A stretch of DNA of 7,601 nt, taken from the NCBI GenBank assembly GCA_003534085.1, contig DQBY01000112.1, positions 1-7,601 on the forward strand, read 5' to 3'. Under the pieces are notes generated by a model. That model did no database searches. It saw only the letters and a program-made list of their open reading frames with translations, and was not told where the DNA came from. Each line of letters begins with the position of its first letter. The first letter of the stretch is position 1. The position numbers were made by a program, and so were the translations under genes. Below are positions 1-6,544 of the stretch, piece by piece. This DNA comes from Candidatus Moraniibacteriota bacterium (lineage in GTDB: Bacteria > Patescibacteriota > Minisyncoccia > Moranbacterales > UBA2206).

Positions 1-87
1 TATTATTCAAAATCTCCCGAATGGATAATAAATATAGGAGGACGCGCGACTGATTTCGTGAAAATAATCAAATCTGAAGAAAAATAA
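1..87 (+). CDS. C-terminal tail of an unidentified upstream gene (partial)
   Basis: Frame 1 is open from the left edge to TAA at 85-87 and encodes 28 residues containing PEWIINIGGRATDFVKIIKS and ending EEK. The gene starts outside the window. It is judged real because its stop lies one base before the ATG of the next gene (TAA-T-ATG), the usual arrangement of translationally coupled genes. The lysine- and glutamate-rich ending looks like a normal soluble C-terminus. I do not recognise the family; too little is visible. An AGGAGG string at 37-42 sits inside this reading frame and is too far from the next start to serve as its ribosome binding site. Confidence 0.55.
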   Translation, partial: YYSKSPEWIINIGGRATDFVKIIKSEEK

Positions 88-88
88 T

Positions 89-889
89 ATGAAACAAGGA
101 ATCCAAAAAATATTTTTGGCGGCGGGAAACTACAAAGCCGCCTTGGCCGGAATATTCATCTTGTCCGCCTTGGCCGGCTTCGCGTACGTCAACAATAATT
201 CTCCGGTTACGCTCGGCATAATCGCGGATATCCATGCCGGGGACCAAAGGTGGAGGGATGACGGACTGGAAGAGGATAACATTTTGCATCCCGTCAATTT
301 TGAAAAAAATGTGGGATCTGCTCTGGAGGATCTCGAAGGTGCGGATTACATCATCAGTCTTGGGGACAATCTTAACCGCCCGAGCCGTAAGAATACGCAG
401 AAACTTTTGGATCTGACGAAGAATTACCCGATGATCTGGATGAAGGGCAATCATGACAAACCGTTGCATTTCAACGAGATGCTTTCGAAAGAAAATTATT
501 TCTACAAGGACAAAGGAAACTGGAGAATCATCATTCTGGATAATTCCGAAACTGCTCCGGGAGCGACCAAGGAGAGCGAGGAGCAAGGCCGGGGATACAT
601 CGATCCGGAACAGCTCGGATGGCTGGAAAAAATGCTGGATACGAAAAAAAATGTTGTCGTGTTTATGCATATTCCGCTGGTGAAACGCTTCAATCTGGAA
701 GAATTCCGCGAGGACCAACTGCACGTCAAGGAACTTTTGGAGAAATACGGCAATGTGAGATATGTTTACGCCGGGCATTTCCACGTCCATGACAAGGAAC
801 TGGAGTCGAACGGGATAAAATACCGCCTTGTCCCCTCCATATCTCTGAAGGATCACGAGGGCGCCTATAAAAAAATAATCTTGGAATAA
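89..889 (+). CDS. Membrane-anchored calcineurin-like metallophosphoesterase
   Basis: 266 residues. A basic N-terminus followed by a hydrophobic stretch at about 17-34 forms a signal anchor (no lipobox cysteine), so the catalytic domain is probably outside the membrane. All metal-binding blocks of the calcineurin-like phosphoesterase fold are present in order: D47-x-H49 (IIADIHAG), GDN at 92-94, GNHD at 120-123, H194 in FMHIP, and GHFH at 229-232. The family uses two metal ions to hydrolyse phosphomono- or diesters; the substrate cannot be read from the sequence. The start is the ATG one base after the upstream stop, with purine-rich GAAGAAAA before it, suggesting coupling. The gene at 1007 is a clear paralog: it shares the sequence order around GNHD, the LDNSE/LDSNE block, the WLE segment, the HxPL block and the KY tail. 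Fold assignment is firm; role is unknown. Confidence 0.93.
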   Translation: MKQGIQKIFLAAGNYKAALAGIFILSALAGFAYVNNNSPVTLGIIADIHAGDQRWRDDGLEEDNILHPVNFEKNVGSALEDLEGADYIISLGDNLNRPSRKNTQKLLDLTKNYPMIWMKGNHDKPLHFNEMLSKENYFYKDKGNWRIIILDNSETAPGATKESEEQGRGYIDPEQLGWLEKMLDTKKNVVVFMHIPLVKRFNLEEFREDQLHVKELLEKYGNVRYVYAGHFHVHDKELESNGIKYRLVPSISLKDHEGAYKKIILE

Positions 890-897
890 TAAGATCT

Positions 898-965
898 ACG
901 CATTTGCCCGCTCCAACCCGATTGCTCGGCGCGATGATTGGATAATACTGCAATCGCGCCTGCGT
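898..965 (+). repeat. Inverted repeats in the spacer between the two phosphoesterase genes
   Basis: The 117-bp spacer 890-1006 has no credible ORF. GGCGCGAT (928-935) pairs with ATCGCGCC (953-960) around a 17-nt loop, and ACGCA (898-902) can pair with TGCGT (961-965) just outside it. Competing pairings exist: CGATTGC (919-925) with GCAATCG (950-956), and CCGATT (918-923) with AATCGG (968-973). No T tract follows, so it is not a standard intrinsic terminator. A GATAAT at 941-946 resembles a -10 box but has no convincing -35. The spacer could be an mRNA stability or processing element, or a degraded repeat. Confidence 0.45.
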
Positions 966-1006
966 GTAATCGGCTTGTCGCAACCAAGCGCGTAAGTCAT
1001 GAATAA

Positions 1007-1966
1007 ATGAGCAAAAAAATAATCTTTTCAGCACTGTTCCTCGGCCTTTCTTTTGCCGCGGCCGGAATATTTCTCCCGAGAAACGATGCGACTGAAGCGG
1101 ATCCGGAGCAATCAGCCGAAATCACGCATAAGATCGGGTTCATTACTGATGTCCATGCTTATCGTTCCAAAACCGGATTCATCACGCCCAAAGCGTCGGC
1201 AGGCCTCGAGAGTTTTGTGAATCGCATGAATTCTTCTTTTCGGCCTGATTTTGTCGTCCAAGGAGGAGACTTCATTGAGGGAACGAACCGTTTTGGAGAA
1301 AAATCCATCGCCGATTTTTTGGAAGTAAAAATAATATACGATCGGATCGAGGCGCCCCGCTATGACGTGGTCGGCAACCATGATATGCGCGGACTGACCA
1401 AAGACGAATGGAGAAGTTTGACGGAAAACGAAAGCGCCTATTATTTTTTTGATACCGGAAATCTCCGCACCATCGTTTTGGACAGCAATGAGAAAAAGGA
1501 AGAATCATTTTCCGAATTTGAAGAAACTTTGCCGAAGGGATATTTGATTTCCGACAATCAGATCAATTGGCTGGAAGAAACCTTGAAAAATTCAGAAAGG
1601 ATGAAAAAAATAGTCTTTATCCATGTTCCATTGATCGCCAATCGGGAAATGGGAGAACCGGCCGGCAAGGAAATTTTTTACGACCATATTCTGAGGATAA
1701 GAGAGATTTTGGAACGGTACGGGGTTGAGGCGGTGTTTTCAGGACATATTGAAAAACTGCATTACCGCGAGGTGAACGGCGTCAAATATTTTATCCTGCC
1801 CGGACTTTACCGCAGTGAAAAAAAGAAAGTTCTTTGGAAAGACTGTTTCCATGAAATTACGATAACGGATGATGTCGAAGTAAAAATGTTCTATAAAAAA
1901 GAAGGAGATGCCGATTATAAAGAATTGATTATCCCCTCTTCGGAATACGATGCTATCGAAAAGTAA
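1007..1966 (+). CDS. Membrane-anchored metallophosphoesterase paralog with altered GHxH motif
   Basis: 319 residues. A hydrophobic segment at about 5-23 after MSKK is a signal anchor or uncleaved signal peptide, followed by an acidic linker to about residue 40. Calcineurin-like motifs: D48-x-H50 (FITDVHAY), GGD at 86-88, GNHD at 123-126, H206 in FIHVP, then GHIE at 246-249. In the family the last motif is GHxH, as in the neighbouring paralog; here the second histidine is glutamate (E249), although H252 lies three residues on. One metal site may therefore be altered, with E249 or H252 substituting, or activity may be reduced. The protein is about 50 residues longer than its paralog, mostly in the linker after the anchor, between motifs and in the C-terminal tail. 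No good Shine-Dalgarno precedes the ATG. It ends 2 bp from the convergent gene at 1969, with no terminator between them. Confidence 0.9.
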   Translation: MSKKIIFSALFLGLSFAAAGIFLPRNDATEADPEQSAEITHKIGFITDVHAYRSKTGFITPKASAGLESFVNRMNSSFRPDFVVQGGDFIEGTNRFGEKSIADFLEVKIIYDRIEAPRYDVVGNHDMRGLTKDEWRSLTENESAYYFFDTGNLRTIVLDSNEKKEESFSEFEETLPKGYLISDNQINWLEETLKNSERMKKIVFIHVPLIANREMGEPAGKEIFYDHILRIREILERYGVEAVFSGHIEKLHYREVNGVKYFILPGLYRSEKKKVLWKDCFHEITITDDVEVKMFYKKEGDADYKELIIPSSEYDAIEK

Positions 1967-1968
1967 TT

Positions 1969-2895
1969 TTATCCCTTCTTCAATTTCAAATAAGCCGGCA
2001 GAGCCAGGAAGCTTATGATCATCTGGATGACGCGGCTCAGGATGGCGACGGTGATGACCGGCGCGCTGGCAAGGCCATAAATCCCGAAAAAAGTCACATA
2101 GGCCCATTCTTTGAGGCCTATGTTGTTTATGCTGATCGGGATGGAAGAGATCAGACTGATCAAAAAGATCACTGAAAAATAATCGATCATGCCGATTTTG
2201 ATCCCGAGAGACCAAAAAAGGAGATAATTGGCGACGGCCACTCCGATAAATTGAAAAACTATCCCCAGCCAGATGGTTCGCGTCATCACGCGTGAATTTC
2301 CGCTGTATTCCTGCAGTTCGATGATAAACTTGGCTATTTTTTGCGGGATGCGTTCCAATAACTTTTTCCAGAAACTCAGATTTCTGGTTTTGGCGGCGAT
2401 AAAATCGAAAACCAGAGAAATTATCAAGATGATGTTTATCGTCAAAAGAAGCTTGTTGCTGAGCACCTCTTTCAGATTGAGGAGACTGAAAAGAAGAGCC
2501 AGGATTGTCAGGCCGATCATTCCGGTGATCCGGTCCATCATGACGGACGAAGCCGCTTCGATATATTTTTCATCCTTTTTCCCGGTTTGATACGCCTTGA
2601 AAGTATCGCCACCGATGAAGGAGGGCATGAAATTATTGATAAAAGTTCCGGTCAGATAAAAGCGGTAATAATCGGAAAATGAATGATCGATGTTTTTATG
2701 GTCGCCCAACACTTTCCATTTATAGGCGGAAATTCCGATTCCGACGATGATCAAAGAGGCATAAATGATCAGCTTCCAAGGATCTATCGAGATCAGATAT
2801 GACCAGACTTCCGACCAGTCCACGTGAAAAAACGCCCAGACCAAAAATCCGGCGGTGATCAAAATCTTCAAAAATATTTTAAGCTTCTTATTCAT
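1969..2895 (-). CDS. UPF0104 / lysylphosphatidylglycerol synthase TM-region family membrane protein
   Basis: 308 residues, with hydrophobic segments at about 5-24, 39-57, 80-95, 122-139, 148-167, 207-228, 237-255 and 276-298. Family signatures: FINNFMPSFIGGDTFKAY (85-102), like the nxxxPsxxGGD block; SSVMMDRITGMIGL (116-129), like the sV..eR..g block; and PISINNIGLKEWAYV (253-267), like the PisigGlG.rE block. The family (PF03706; the membrane part of MprF, archaeal AglD and many stand-alone proteins) is linked to lipid flipping or glycolipid handling. There is no C-terminal aminoacyl-transferase domain, so it is not a full MprF. It is the last gene of the minus-strand glycan run, separated from the GT4 gene by a palindromic element. 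Family call is strong; function in glycolipid export or transfer is inference. Confidence 0.88.
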   Translation of the reverse strand: MNKKLKIFLKILITAGFLVWAFFHVDWSEVWSYLISIDPWKLIIYASLIIVGIGISAYKWKVLGDHKNIDHSFSDYYRFYLTGTFINNFMPSFIGGDTFKAYQTGKKDEKYIEAASSVMMDRITGMIGLTILALLFSLLNLKEVLSNKLLLTINIILIISLVFDFIAAKTRNLSFWKKLLERIPQKIAKFIIELQEYSGNSRVMTRTIWLGIVFQFIGVAVANYLLFWSLGIKIGMIDYFSVIFLISLISSIPISINNIGLKEWAYVTFFGIYGLASAPVITVAILSRVIQMIISFLALPAYLKLKKG

Positions 2896-2902
2896 AATTA
2901 TG

Positions 2903-3011
2903 TGTCATTCCGGACTTGATCCGGAATCTAATCAGTATTGGCTAGCAGTAACTCCCAATTAGATCCCTGAATCGAGTTCAGGGCAAGCTCTGAATCAAGT
3001 TCAGGATGACA
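2903..3011. repeat. 109-bp palindromic repeat element with terminal inverted repeats
   Basis: The ends are TGTCATTC (2903-2910) and GGATGACA (3004-3011), inverted copies with one mismatch. Three 19-nt palindromes with 5-nt loops lie inside: TTCCGGA-CTTGA-TCCGGAA (2908-2926), CCCTGAA-TCGAG-TTCAGGG (2965-2983), and a weaker CTGAA-TCAAG-TTCAG core (2990-3004). ATCTAAT (2926-2932) and ATTAGAT (2958-2964) form an inner inverted repeat, so the whole can fold as a branched cruciform. No ORF and no T tract are present. The right end overlaps the GT4 gene and provides its stop codon and two serine codons. From memory, similar TCATTCCGGACTTGATCCGG palindromes are dispersed in other bacterial genomes. 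Mobility is inferred; no target duplication is seen. Confidence 0.8.
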
Positions 3012-4182
3012 AGTCTTTACTCCAAACCTTTTTATATAATTCAAAATACTCCCCGGCCACTTTTTCCCAGCTCATCTGCTCCGCGACCTTTCGGCTTTCC
3101 GCGCCCATATTTTTAGCGAGTTCAGGATCATTCATCATTTTTTCTATTTTATCAGCAATATCTTGGCTGTTCCTCATCTTGATAATATATCCATTCACAT
3201 TTTCCTTAATCAACTCGCTTGATCCTCCGGTATCAGTCGCAAGAATAGGCAATCCTGAAGAGAGCGCCTCCAGCATGGCATTGCTCATGCCTTCATTCAT
3301 GGATGGAAGGACAAAAAGACCAGCTTCCTGATAATACGGAACGGTTTTTTCGCGCGCTATTCTCCCCAAAAATTCCACCTGTTTTTTAACATCTAACTTT
3401 TCCGCCAATTTTTCCAGATCAGCCTGAGCGTTTCCTTCCCCCATAATTTTAACTTGGATGTAGGGATACTTCGGAGTTAAAAATGATACAGCTTCGATCA
3501 AATAATTCAATCCTTTCCGATGAGTGACTCTGGATGCGCCGGTGGTGATTATGAATTTTCCGACCGGTCGGCGGCCCGGTTCAGGTTTGAAATGCTGTGT
3601 GTCGATGCCGTTATAAATGACTCCGATTTCTTTTTTTGATCCCGTCTTTGCGGCCAACTCCTTCAATCCTTTGCTGTTCGCGATCACAAAATGAGCCTGG
3701 CTCCAAATGAGTTTTATGACAGGTTTCAGCAATTTATAGATGAATGTGAACCGCTCGCTGTATCCCGGCACGTCGGAGCCTCGCAACGAAACGATGTACG
3801 GCAATCTGAACTGCCATTTCAAAAGCATCGAAATGAATCCGCACGGCACCGTGAAAAAAGAATGGGTCAGATCAAAGCGCTTTCCTCCTTTTTTTCTTTC
3901 ATTTATCAATTTTATTGCGAAAAAGTATGCTTTCCAGGAATAAACAAGCAAATCTTTTTGAGACTGGAAATGGAGGTTTTGGCTTTTTTTTCCGATCGGC
4001 AGGCGATGGATCCGTATGTTCTCGCCTATCGTTTCCAAAACATAATTATCGTTGATGGAGGATGTGATAAGATCGACTTCGATATCGGAATTTTTTGAAT
4101 ATTCCCGCATCAAATAAGCGGTCGCATTGGCCGCTCCCCCGCCCAGCGGCGGATATTCGTAATTGAAAAAAAGGATTTTCAT
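3001..4182 (-). CDS. Glycosyltransferase family 4 (GT-B fold)
   Basis: 393 residues, cytosolic or peripheral to the membrane. The N-terminal domain opens with FNYEYPPLGGGAA (6-18), the glycine-rich loop of GT4 enzymes, and has SLRGSDVPGY at 132-141. The linker and donor domain carry VIANSKGLKELA (167-177), VIYNGIDTQHFKP (188-200), the HRKG phosphate-binding region (221-224) and the E-x7-E motif E297-GMSNAML-E305, followed by PILATDTGGSSELI. This is a retaining transferase using a nucleotide-sugar donor; the sugar and acceptor are unknown. It starts 11 nt after the dehydrogenase stop, with AGAAGA as a plausible ribosome binding site overlapping that stop. The neighbour makes UDP-glucuronate, so a glucuronosyl donor is possible but unproven. 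The last codons (SS and TGA, plus part of the preceding L) come from the palindromic element at 2903-3011; the conserved domain is complete. Confidence 0.93.
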   Translation of the reverse strand: MKILFFNYEYPPLGGGAANATAYLMREYSKNSDIEVDLITSSINDNYVLETIGENIRIHRLPIGKKSQNLHFQSQKDLLVYSWKAYFFAIKLINERKKGGKRFDLTHSFFTVPCGFISMLLKWQFRLPYIVSLRGSDVPGYSERFTFIYKLLKPVIKLIWSQAHFVIANSKGLKELAAKTGSKKEIGVIYNGIDTQHFKPEPGRRPVGKFIITTGASRVTHRKGLNYLIEAVSFLTPKYPYIQVKIMGEGNAQADLEKLAEKLDVKKQVEFLGRIAREKTVPYYQEAGLFVLPSMNEGMSNAMLEALSSGLPILATDTGGSSELIKENVNGYIIKMRNSQDIADKIEKMMNDPELAKNMGAESRKVAEQMSWEKVAGEYFELYKKVWSKDLSS

Positions 4183-4193
4183 AAAATAATCTT

Positions 4194-5519
4194 CTATCTC
4201 CCGATTGATTTATACTCAAACCCCGATTCTTTCATCTTCTTCGTTTCATACAAAAGCCGGCCGTCAAAAATCAAAGGTTGCTTGAGACGTTTTTTTATTT
4301 CCTCAAAATCAGGCGTCCTGAATTCTTTCCATTCGGTTATGATCAAAAGCGCGTCCGCTCCGTCGAGCGCGTCGTATTTGTTTTTAAAATATGAGATGCT
4401 CGGATTGTCTCCGAAATATTCCGGACGCTTTGCCGAATTTATCGCCTCCGGATCATGCGCCTGTATTTTTGCTCCTCTGGCGATCAGTTCATTGATGATG
4501 GTGATGGCGGAAGATTCCCGCATATCGTCAGTTCCCGCTTTGAACGCCAGCCCCCAGACGGAAAAAGTTTTTCCGCCCAAGTCCGAGCCGAAATGCTCGG
4601 AAACCATATTTGACAGGACGAACTTTTGTTTTTCATTGGTATCCAGCGTCTGGAGAAACATTTCCGCATCATATCCGTTATCCTTCGCGATTTTAATCAA
4701 AGCTTTCACGTCTTTTGGAAAGCAGCTTCCTCCAAATCCCGGTCCGGCATACATGAAAGGTTCTCCGATCCGAGGATCGGCTCCCATCGCTTTGCGAACC
4801 TGGTCAAAATCAGCCCCCACTCTGGAACAGATGTTTGCCAGTTCATTATTGACTGAAATTTTGGCGGCCAAGAAGCAATTTGAAGCATATTTCACGATTT
4901 CAGCGGTCTTGGGATCCATGGCGTAAAATCGGCCTTCTCGCCTCATAAACGGCGCGTATAGCTCGCGCATAGTCTCGATCACTTTGGGGTCGTCCGCTCC
5001 GACCACGACCCGGCTGGGCTCAAGAAAATCGCCTACAGCCGTACCTTGCGCCAAAAACTCAGGGTTGCTCACCACATGAAATTCAATGGTTTCTCCTCGT
5101 TTTTTTAGTTCTTCCGAGATGGTGTTTTTGACCATCTCGGCGGTTCCGACCGGAACGGTCGATTTGTCCACTACGATCAGAGGATGATCCATCATTTGTC
5201 CGATCGAACGCGCCACATCGATGACATGGCTGAGATCCGCGCTTCCGTCTTCGTTCGGCGGAGTCCCAACCGCGATGAAAAGAATGTCGCTTTCTTTCAC
5301 CGCTTTTTCAAAATCGGTCGTGAACGACAAAGTTTTATTTTTCAAGTTTCGCTCTACCAGTTCGTCCAATCCTTTTTCATGAAGCGGAATGTTACATCGG
5401 CAAAACTGATCAACCTTGTTCTGATCTTTGTCGACACAAATGACCGTACTCCCCATCTCCGCAAAACAAGCTCCCGTGACTGAACCGACGTAGCCGGTTC
5501 CGATAATTGCTAAGTTCAT
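4194..5519 (-). CDS. ugd: UDP-glucose 6-dehydrogenase
   Basis: 441 residues, the usual length for bacterial enzymes of this family. It oxidises UDP-glucose to UDP-glucuronate with two NAD+ in the cytosol. The N-terminal Rossmann domain has GTGYVG (7-12) with D30 at the end of the second strand. STVPVGT (120-126) and NPEFLAQGTAVGDFLEPSR (152-170) match the substrate/cofactor loops; the central domain has EIVKYASN (207-214), and the catalytic cysteine C266 lies in GPGFGGSCFPKD (259-270). The C-terminal domain has GLAFKAGTDDMRESSA (323-338). GDP-mannose or UDP-ManNAc dehydrogenases are related alternatives, but the motif set and length fit UDP-glucose best. It follows the GT2 gene after a 51-nt spacer holding a 9-bp tandem repeat; only a weak GGA precedes the ATG. 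It likely supplies uronic acid for the neighbouring transferases. Confidence 0.95.
   Translation of the reverse strand: MNLAIIGTGYVGSVTGACFAEMGSTVICVDKDQNKVDQFCRCNIPLHEKGLDELVERNLKNKTLSFTTDFEKAVKESDILFIAVGTPPNEDGSADLSHVIDVARSIGQMMDHPLIVVDKSTVPVGTAEMVKNTISEELKKRGETIEFHVVSNPEFLAQGTAVGDFLEPSRVVVGADDPKVIETMRELYAPFMRREGRFYAMDPKTAEIVKYASNCFLAAKISVNNELANICSRVGADFDQVRKAMGADPRIGEPFMYAGPGFGGSCFPKDVKALIKIAKDNGYDAEMFLQTLDTNEKQKFVLSNMVSEHFGSDLGGKTFSVWGLAFKAGTDDMRESSAITIINELIARGAKIQAHDPEAINSAKRPEYFGDNPSISYFKNKYDALDGADALLIITEWKEFRTPDFEEIKKRLKQPLIFDGRLLYETKKMKESGFEYKSIGR
5114..5140 (-). other. Perfect 10-bp intragenic hairpin in the dehydrogenase gene
   Basis: CCGAGATGGT (5114-5123) and ACCATCTCGG (5131-5140) are perfect inverted copies around a 7-nt loop. 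A second, smaller inverted repeat follows at once: GACCG (5148-5152) and CGGTC (5156-5160). Both lie inside conserved coding sequence for residues around the PVGTAEMVKNTISEE segment, so the mRNA could fold here. It may be chance; no regulatory role is shown. Confidence 0.3.
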
Positions 5520-5527
5520 GAAATTCC

Positions 5528-5564
5528 ATAAGACTGATACGACCTATCGGACCTACAAGTCTTA
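5528..5564. repeat. Degenerate 9-bp tandem repeat within an inverted repeat
   Basis: The spacer between the dehydrogenase and GT2 genes (5520-5570) contains four consecutive 9-mers: ATAAGACTG, ATACGACCT, ATCGGACCT and ACAAGTCTT (5528-5563). The outer copies also form an inverted repeat, TAAGACT (5529-5535) with AGTCTTA (5558-5564), giving a 7-bp stem with a 22-nt loop. It occupies most of the 51-bp spacer and lies just upstream of the dehydrogenase start. No T tract follows on the minus strand. It could be a regulatory or dispersed short repeat. Confidence 0.5.
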
Positions 5565-5570
5565 GTTATT

Positions 5571-6521
5571 TTAATTTTCAATTATTTCCCGAATTGAATA
5601 ATTCATCCTCCCCTGGTTTTTGTAGTAATTTTTGATCATTATGTCGCCCAAGAGTCCGAAGACGAAAAGCTGGATCCCGACCAGGATCATGAAGACTCCG
5701 ATCAAAGGCCAGATCTTTTCCGAAAGCTCCGCGCTGAAAAATATTTTTTCGATCGCCATCCATGCCAAGATTGCCGTTCCGAAAAAAGAAAAGACGATTC
5801 CGCTTCCTCCGAAAAGATGCAATGGGCGGTTGGCATATTTTCTCCAGAACCAGACCGAGATCATATCCACGATTCCCTTGAGTCCCCTTTTCCAGTTATA
5901 TTTTGTCGTTCCGCGGACTCTCGGATGGTGTGAAACTTTCACCTCTCCGACCTTGTATCCTTGCAGCTCCAAAATAGCCGGGATGAACCGGTGCATTTCC
6001 CCGAAAAGGTCAACGTCCCGGAAGCATTCGCTTTTATATGCCTTCAGGCTGCAGCCGCTGTCATGGATCCTGTCATTGATCAGGATTTTTCTGAGAAGAT
6101 TTGCCATCCGTGAAGAAAGATGTTTGCTCAAGGTATCTTTTCGTTGCCAGCGCCAGCCGGAAACGACGTCATATCCGTTTTCCATTTCTGCGAGAAGAAG
6201 CGGAATATCGGCCGGATCGTTTTGCAGATCTCCGTCCATCGTCACGACGATTTCTCCTTTTGCCTCTTTGAAGCCGGCATCAAAAGCCGCGGTCTGTCCG
6301 AAATTCTTGCGGAACTTGATGAGCTTCAAAGGGCTCAGTCCCGCGCAGTCTTTCACAGTTCCGTCACTGGAGCCGTCGTCGATAAAAATGATTTCATAGG
6401 TTTTGCCCATCTTTTGGCAGGCTTCGTTAATCCTTCGATGAAGCTCTTTGACGTTTCCTTCTTCGTTATAAAGCGGAACGACGACGGAAATAACGGGTGA
6501 TTTTTGTGTTATTGTTTCCAT
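5571..6521 (-). CDS. GT2 polyprenyl-phosphate glycosyltransferase (DPM1/GtrB/ArnC-like)
   Basis: 316 residues from the chosen ATG. The GT-A catalytic domain has VVPLYNEEGN (14-23), DDGSSD (48-53), the metal/nucleotide-binding MDGDLQNDP (95-103, D96 and D98), HDSGCSLKAY (153-162), GEMHRFIP (174-181) and VRGTTKYNW (202-210). Two membrane helices follow at about 238-260 and 271-293, with a short cytosolic tail. This layout is typical of enzymes that move a sugar from a nucleotide donor to undecaprenyl or another polyprenyl phosphate. A start at 6563 would add 14 hydrophobic residues (MGVVGIILIKLIYF) and overlap the preceding gene by 19 nt; the start at 6521 leaves a 23-nt gap and matches the family's normal N-terminus. 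Neither start has a clear Shine-Dalgarno. Sugar specificity is unknown. Confidence 0.92.
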   Translation of the reverse strand: METITQKSPVISVVVPLYNEEGNVKELHRRINEACQKMGKTYEIIFIDDGSSDGTVKDCAGLSPLKLIKFRKNFGQTAAFDAGFKEAKGEIVVTMDGDLQNDPADIPLLLAEMENGYDVVSGWRWQRKDTLSKHLSSRMANLLRKILINDRIHDSGCSLKAYKSECFRDVDLFGEMHRFIPAILELQGYKVGEVKVSHHPRVRGTTKYNWKRGLKGIVDMISVWFWRKYANRPLHLFGGSGIVFSFFGTAILAWMAIEKIFFSAELSEKIWPLIGVFMILVGIQLFVFGLLGDIMIKNYYKNQGRMNYSIREIIEN

Positions 6522-6544
6522 AAAATAAATTAGTTTTATCAAAA

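Noticed and set aside
37..60. AGGAGG followed by GTG at 58 as a possible gene start
   Set aside because: The frame from GTG 58 ends after nine codons and is simply the end of the upstream partial gene.
68..856. Open frame of 262 codons on the minus strand opposite the first phosphoesterase
   Set aside because: It is antisense to a gene with complete metallophosphoesterase motifs and encodes no recognisable domain; a shadow of codon bias.
2368..2415. Inverted repeats CCAGAAA/TTTCTGG (2368-2387) and CTGGTTTT/AAAACCAG (2384-2415) inside the UPF0104 gene
   Set aside because: They lie in a coding region of simple composition and overlap each other; likely chance.
3118..3130. GAGTTCAGGATCA resembling part of the palindromic element at 2903-3011
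   Set aside because: Only a short match, encodes the normal NDPEL segment of the GT4 enzyme, and lacks the paired arm.
3560..3571. 12-bp palindrome CCGACCGGTCGG in the GT4 gene
   Set aside because: Encodes ordinary residues (GRRPVGK region) with no accompanying signal; a single short palindrome is expected by chance or as a restriction-type site.
4765..4780. Palindrome CCGATCC-GA-GGATCGG in the dehydrogenase gene
   Set aside because: The 2-nt gap is too tight for an RNA hairpin with all pairs formed and the sequence encodes conserved DPRIGEP-type residues.
4282..4926. Open frame of 214 codons on the plus strand opposite the dehydrogenase
   Set aside because: Antisense to strongly conserved UDP-glucose dehydrogenase sequence, including the catalytic cysteine region.
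5632..6399. Open frame of 255 codons on the plus strand opposite the GT2 gene
   Set aside because: The minus strand carries all GT2 motifs; the plus-strand product has no family features.
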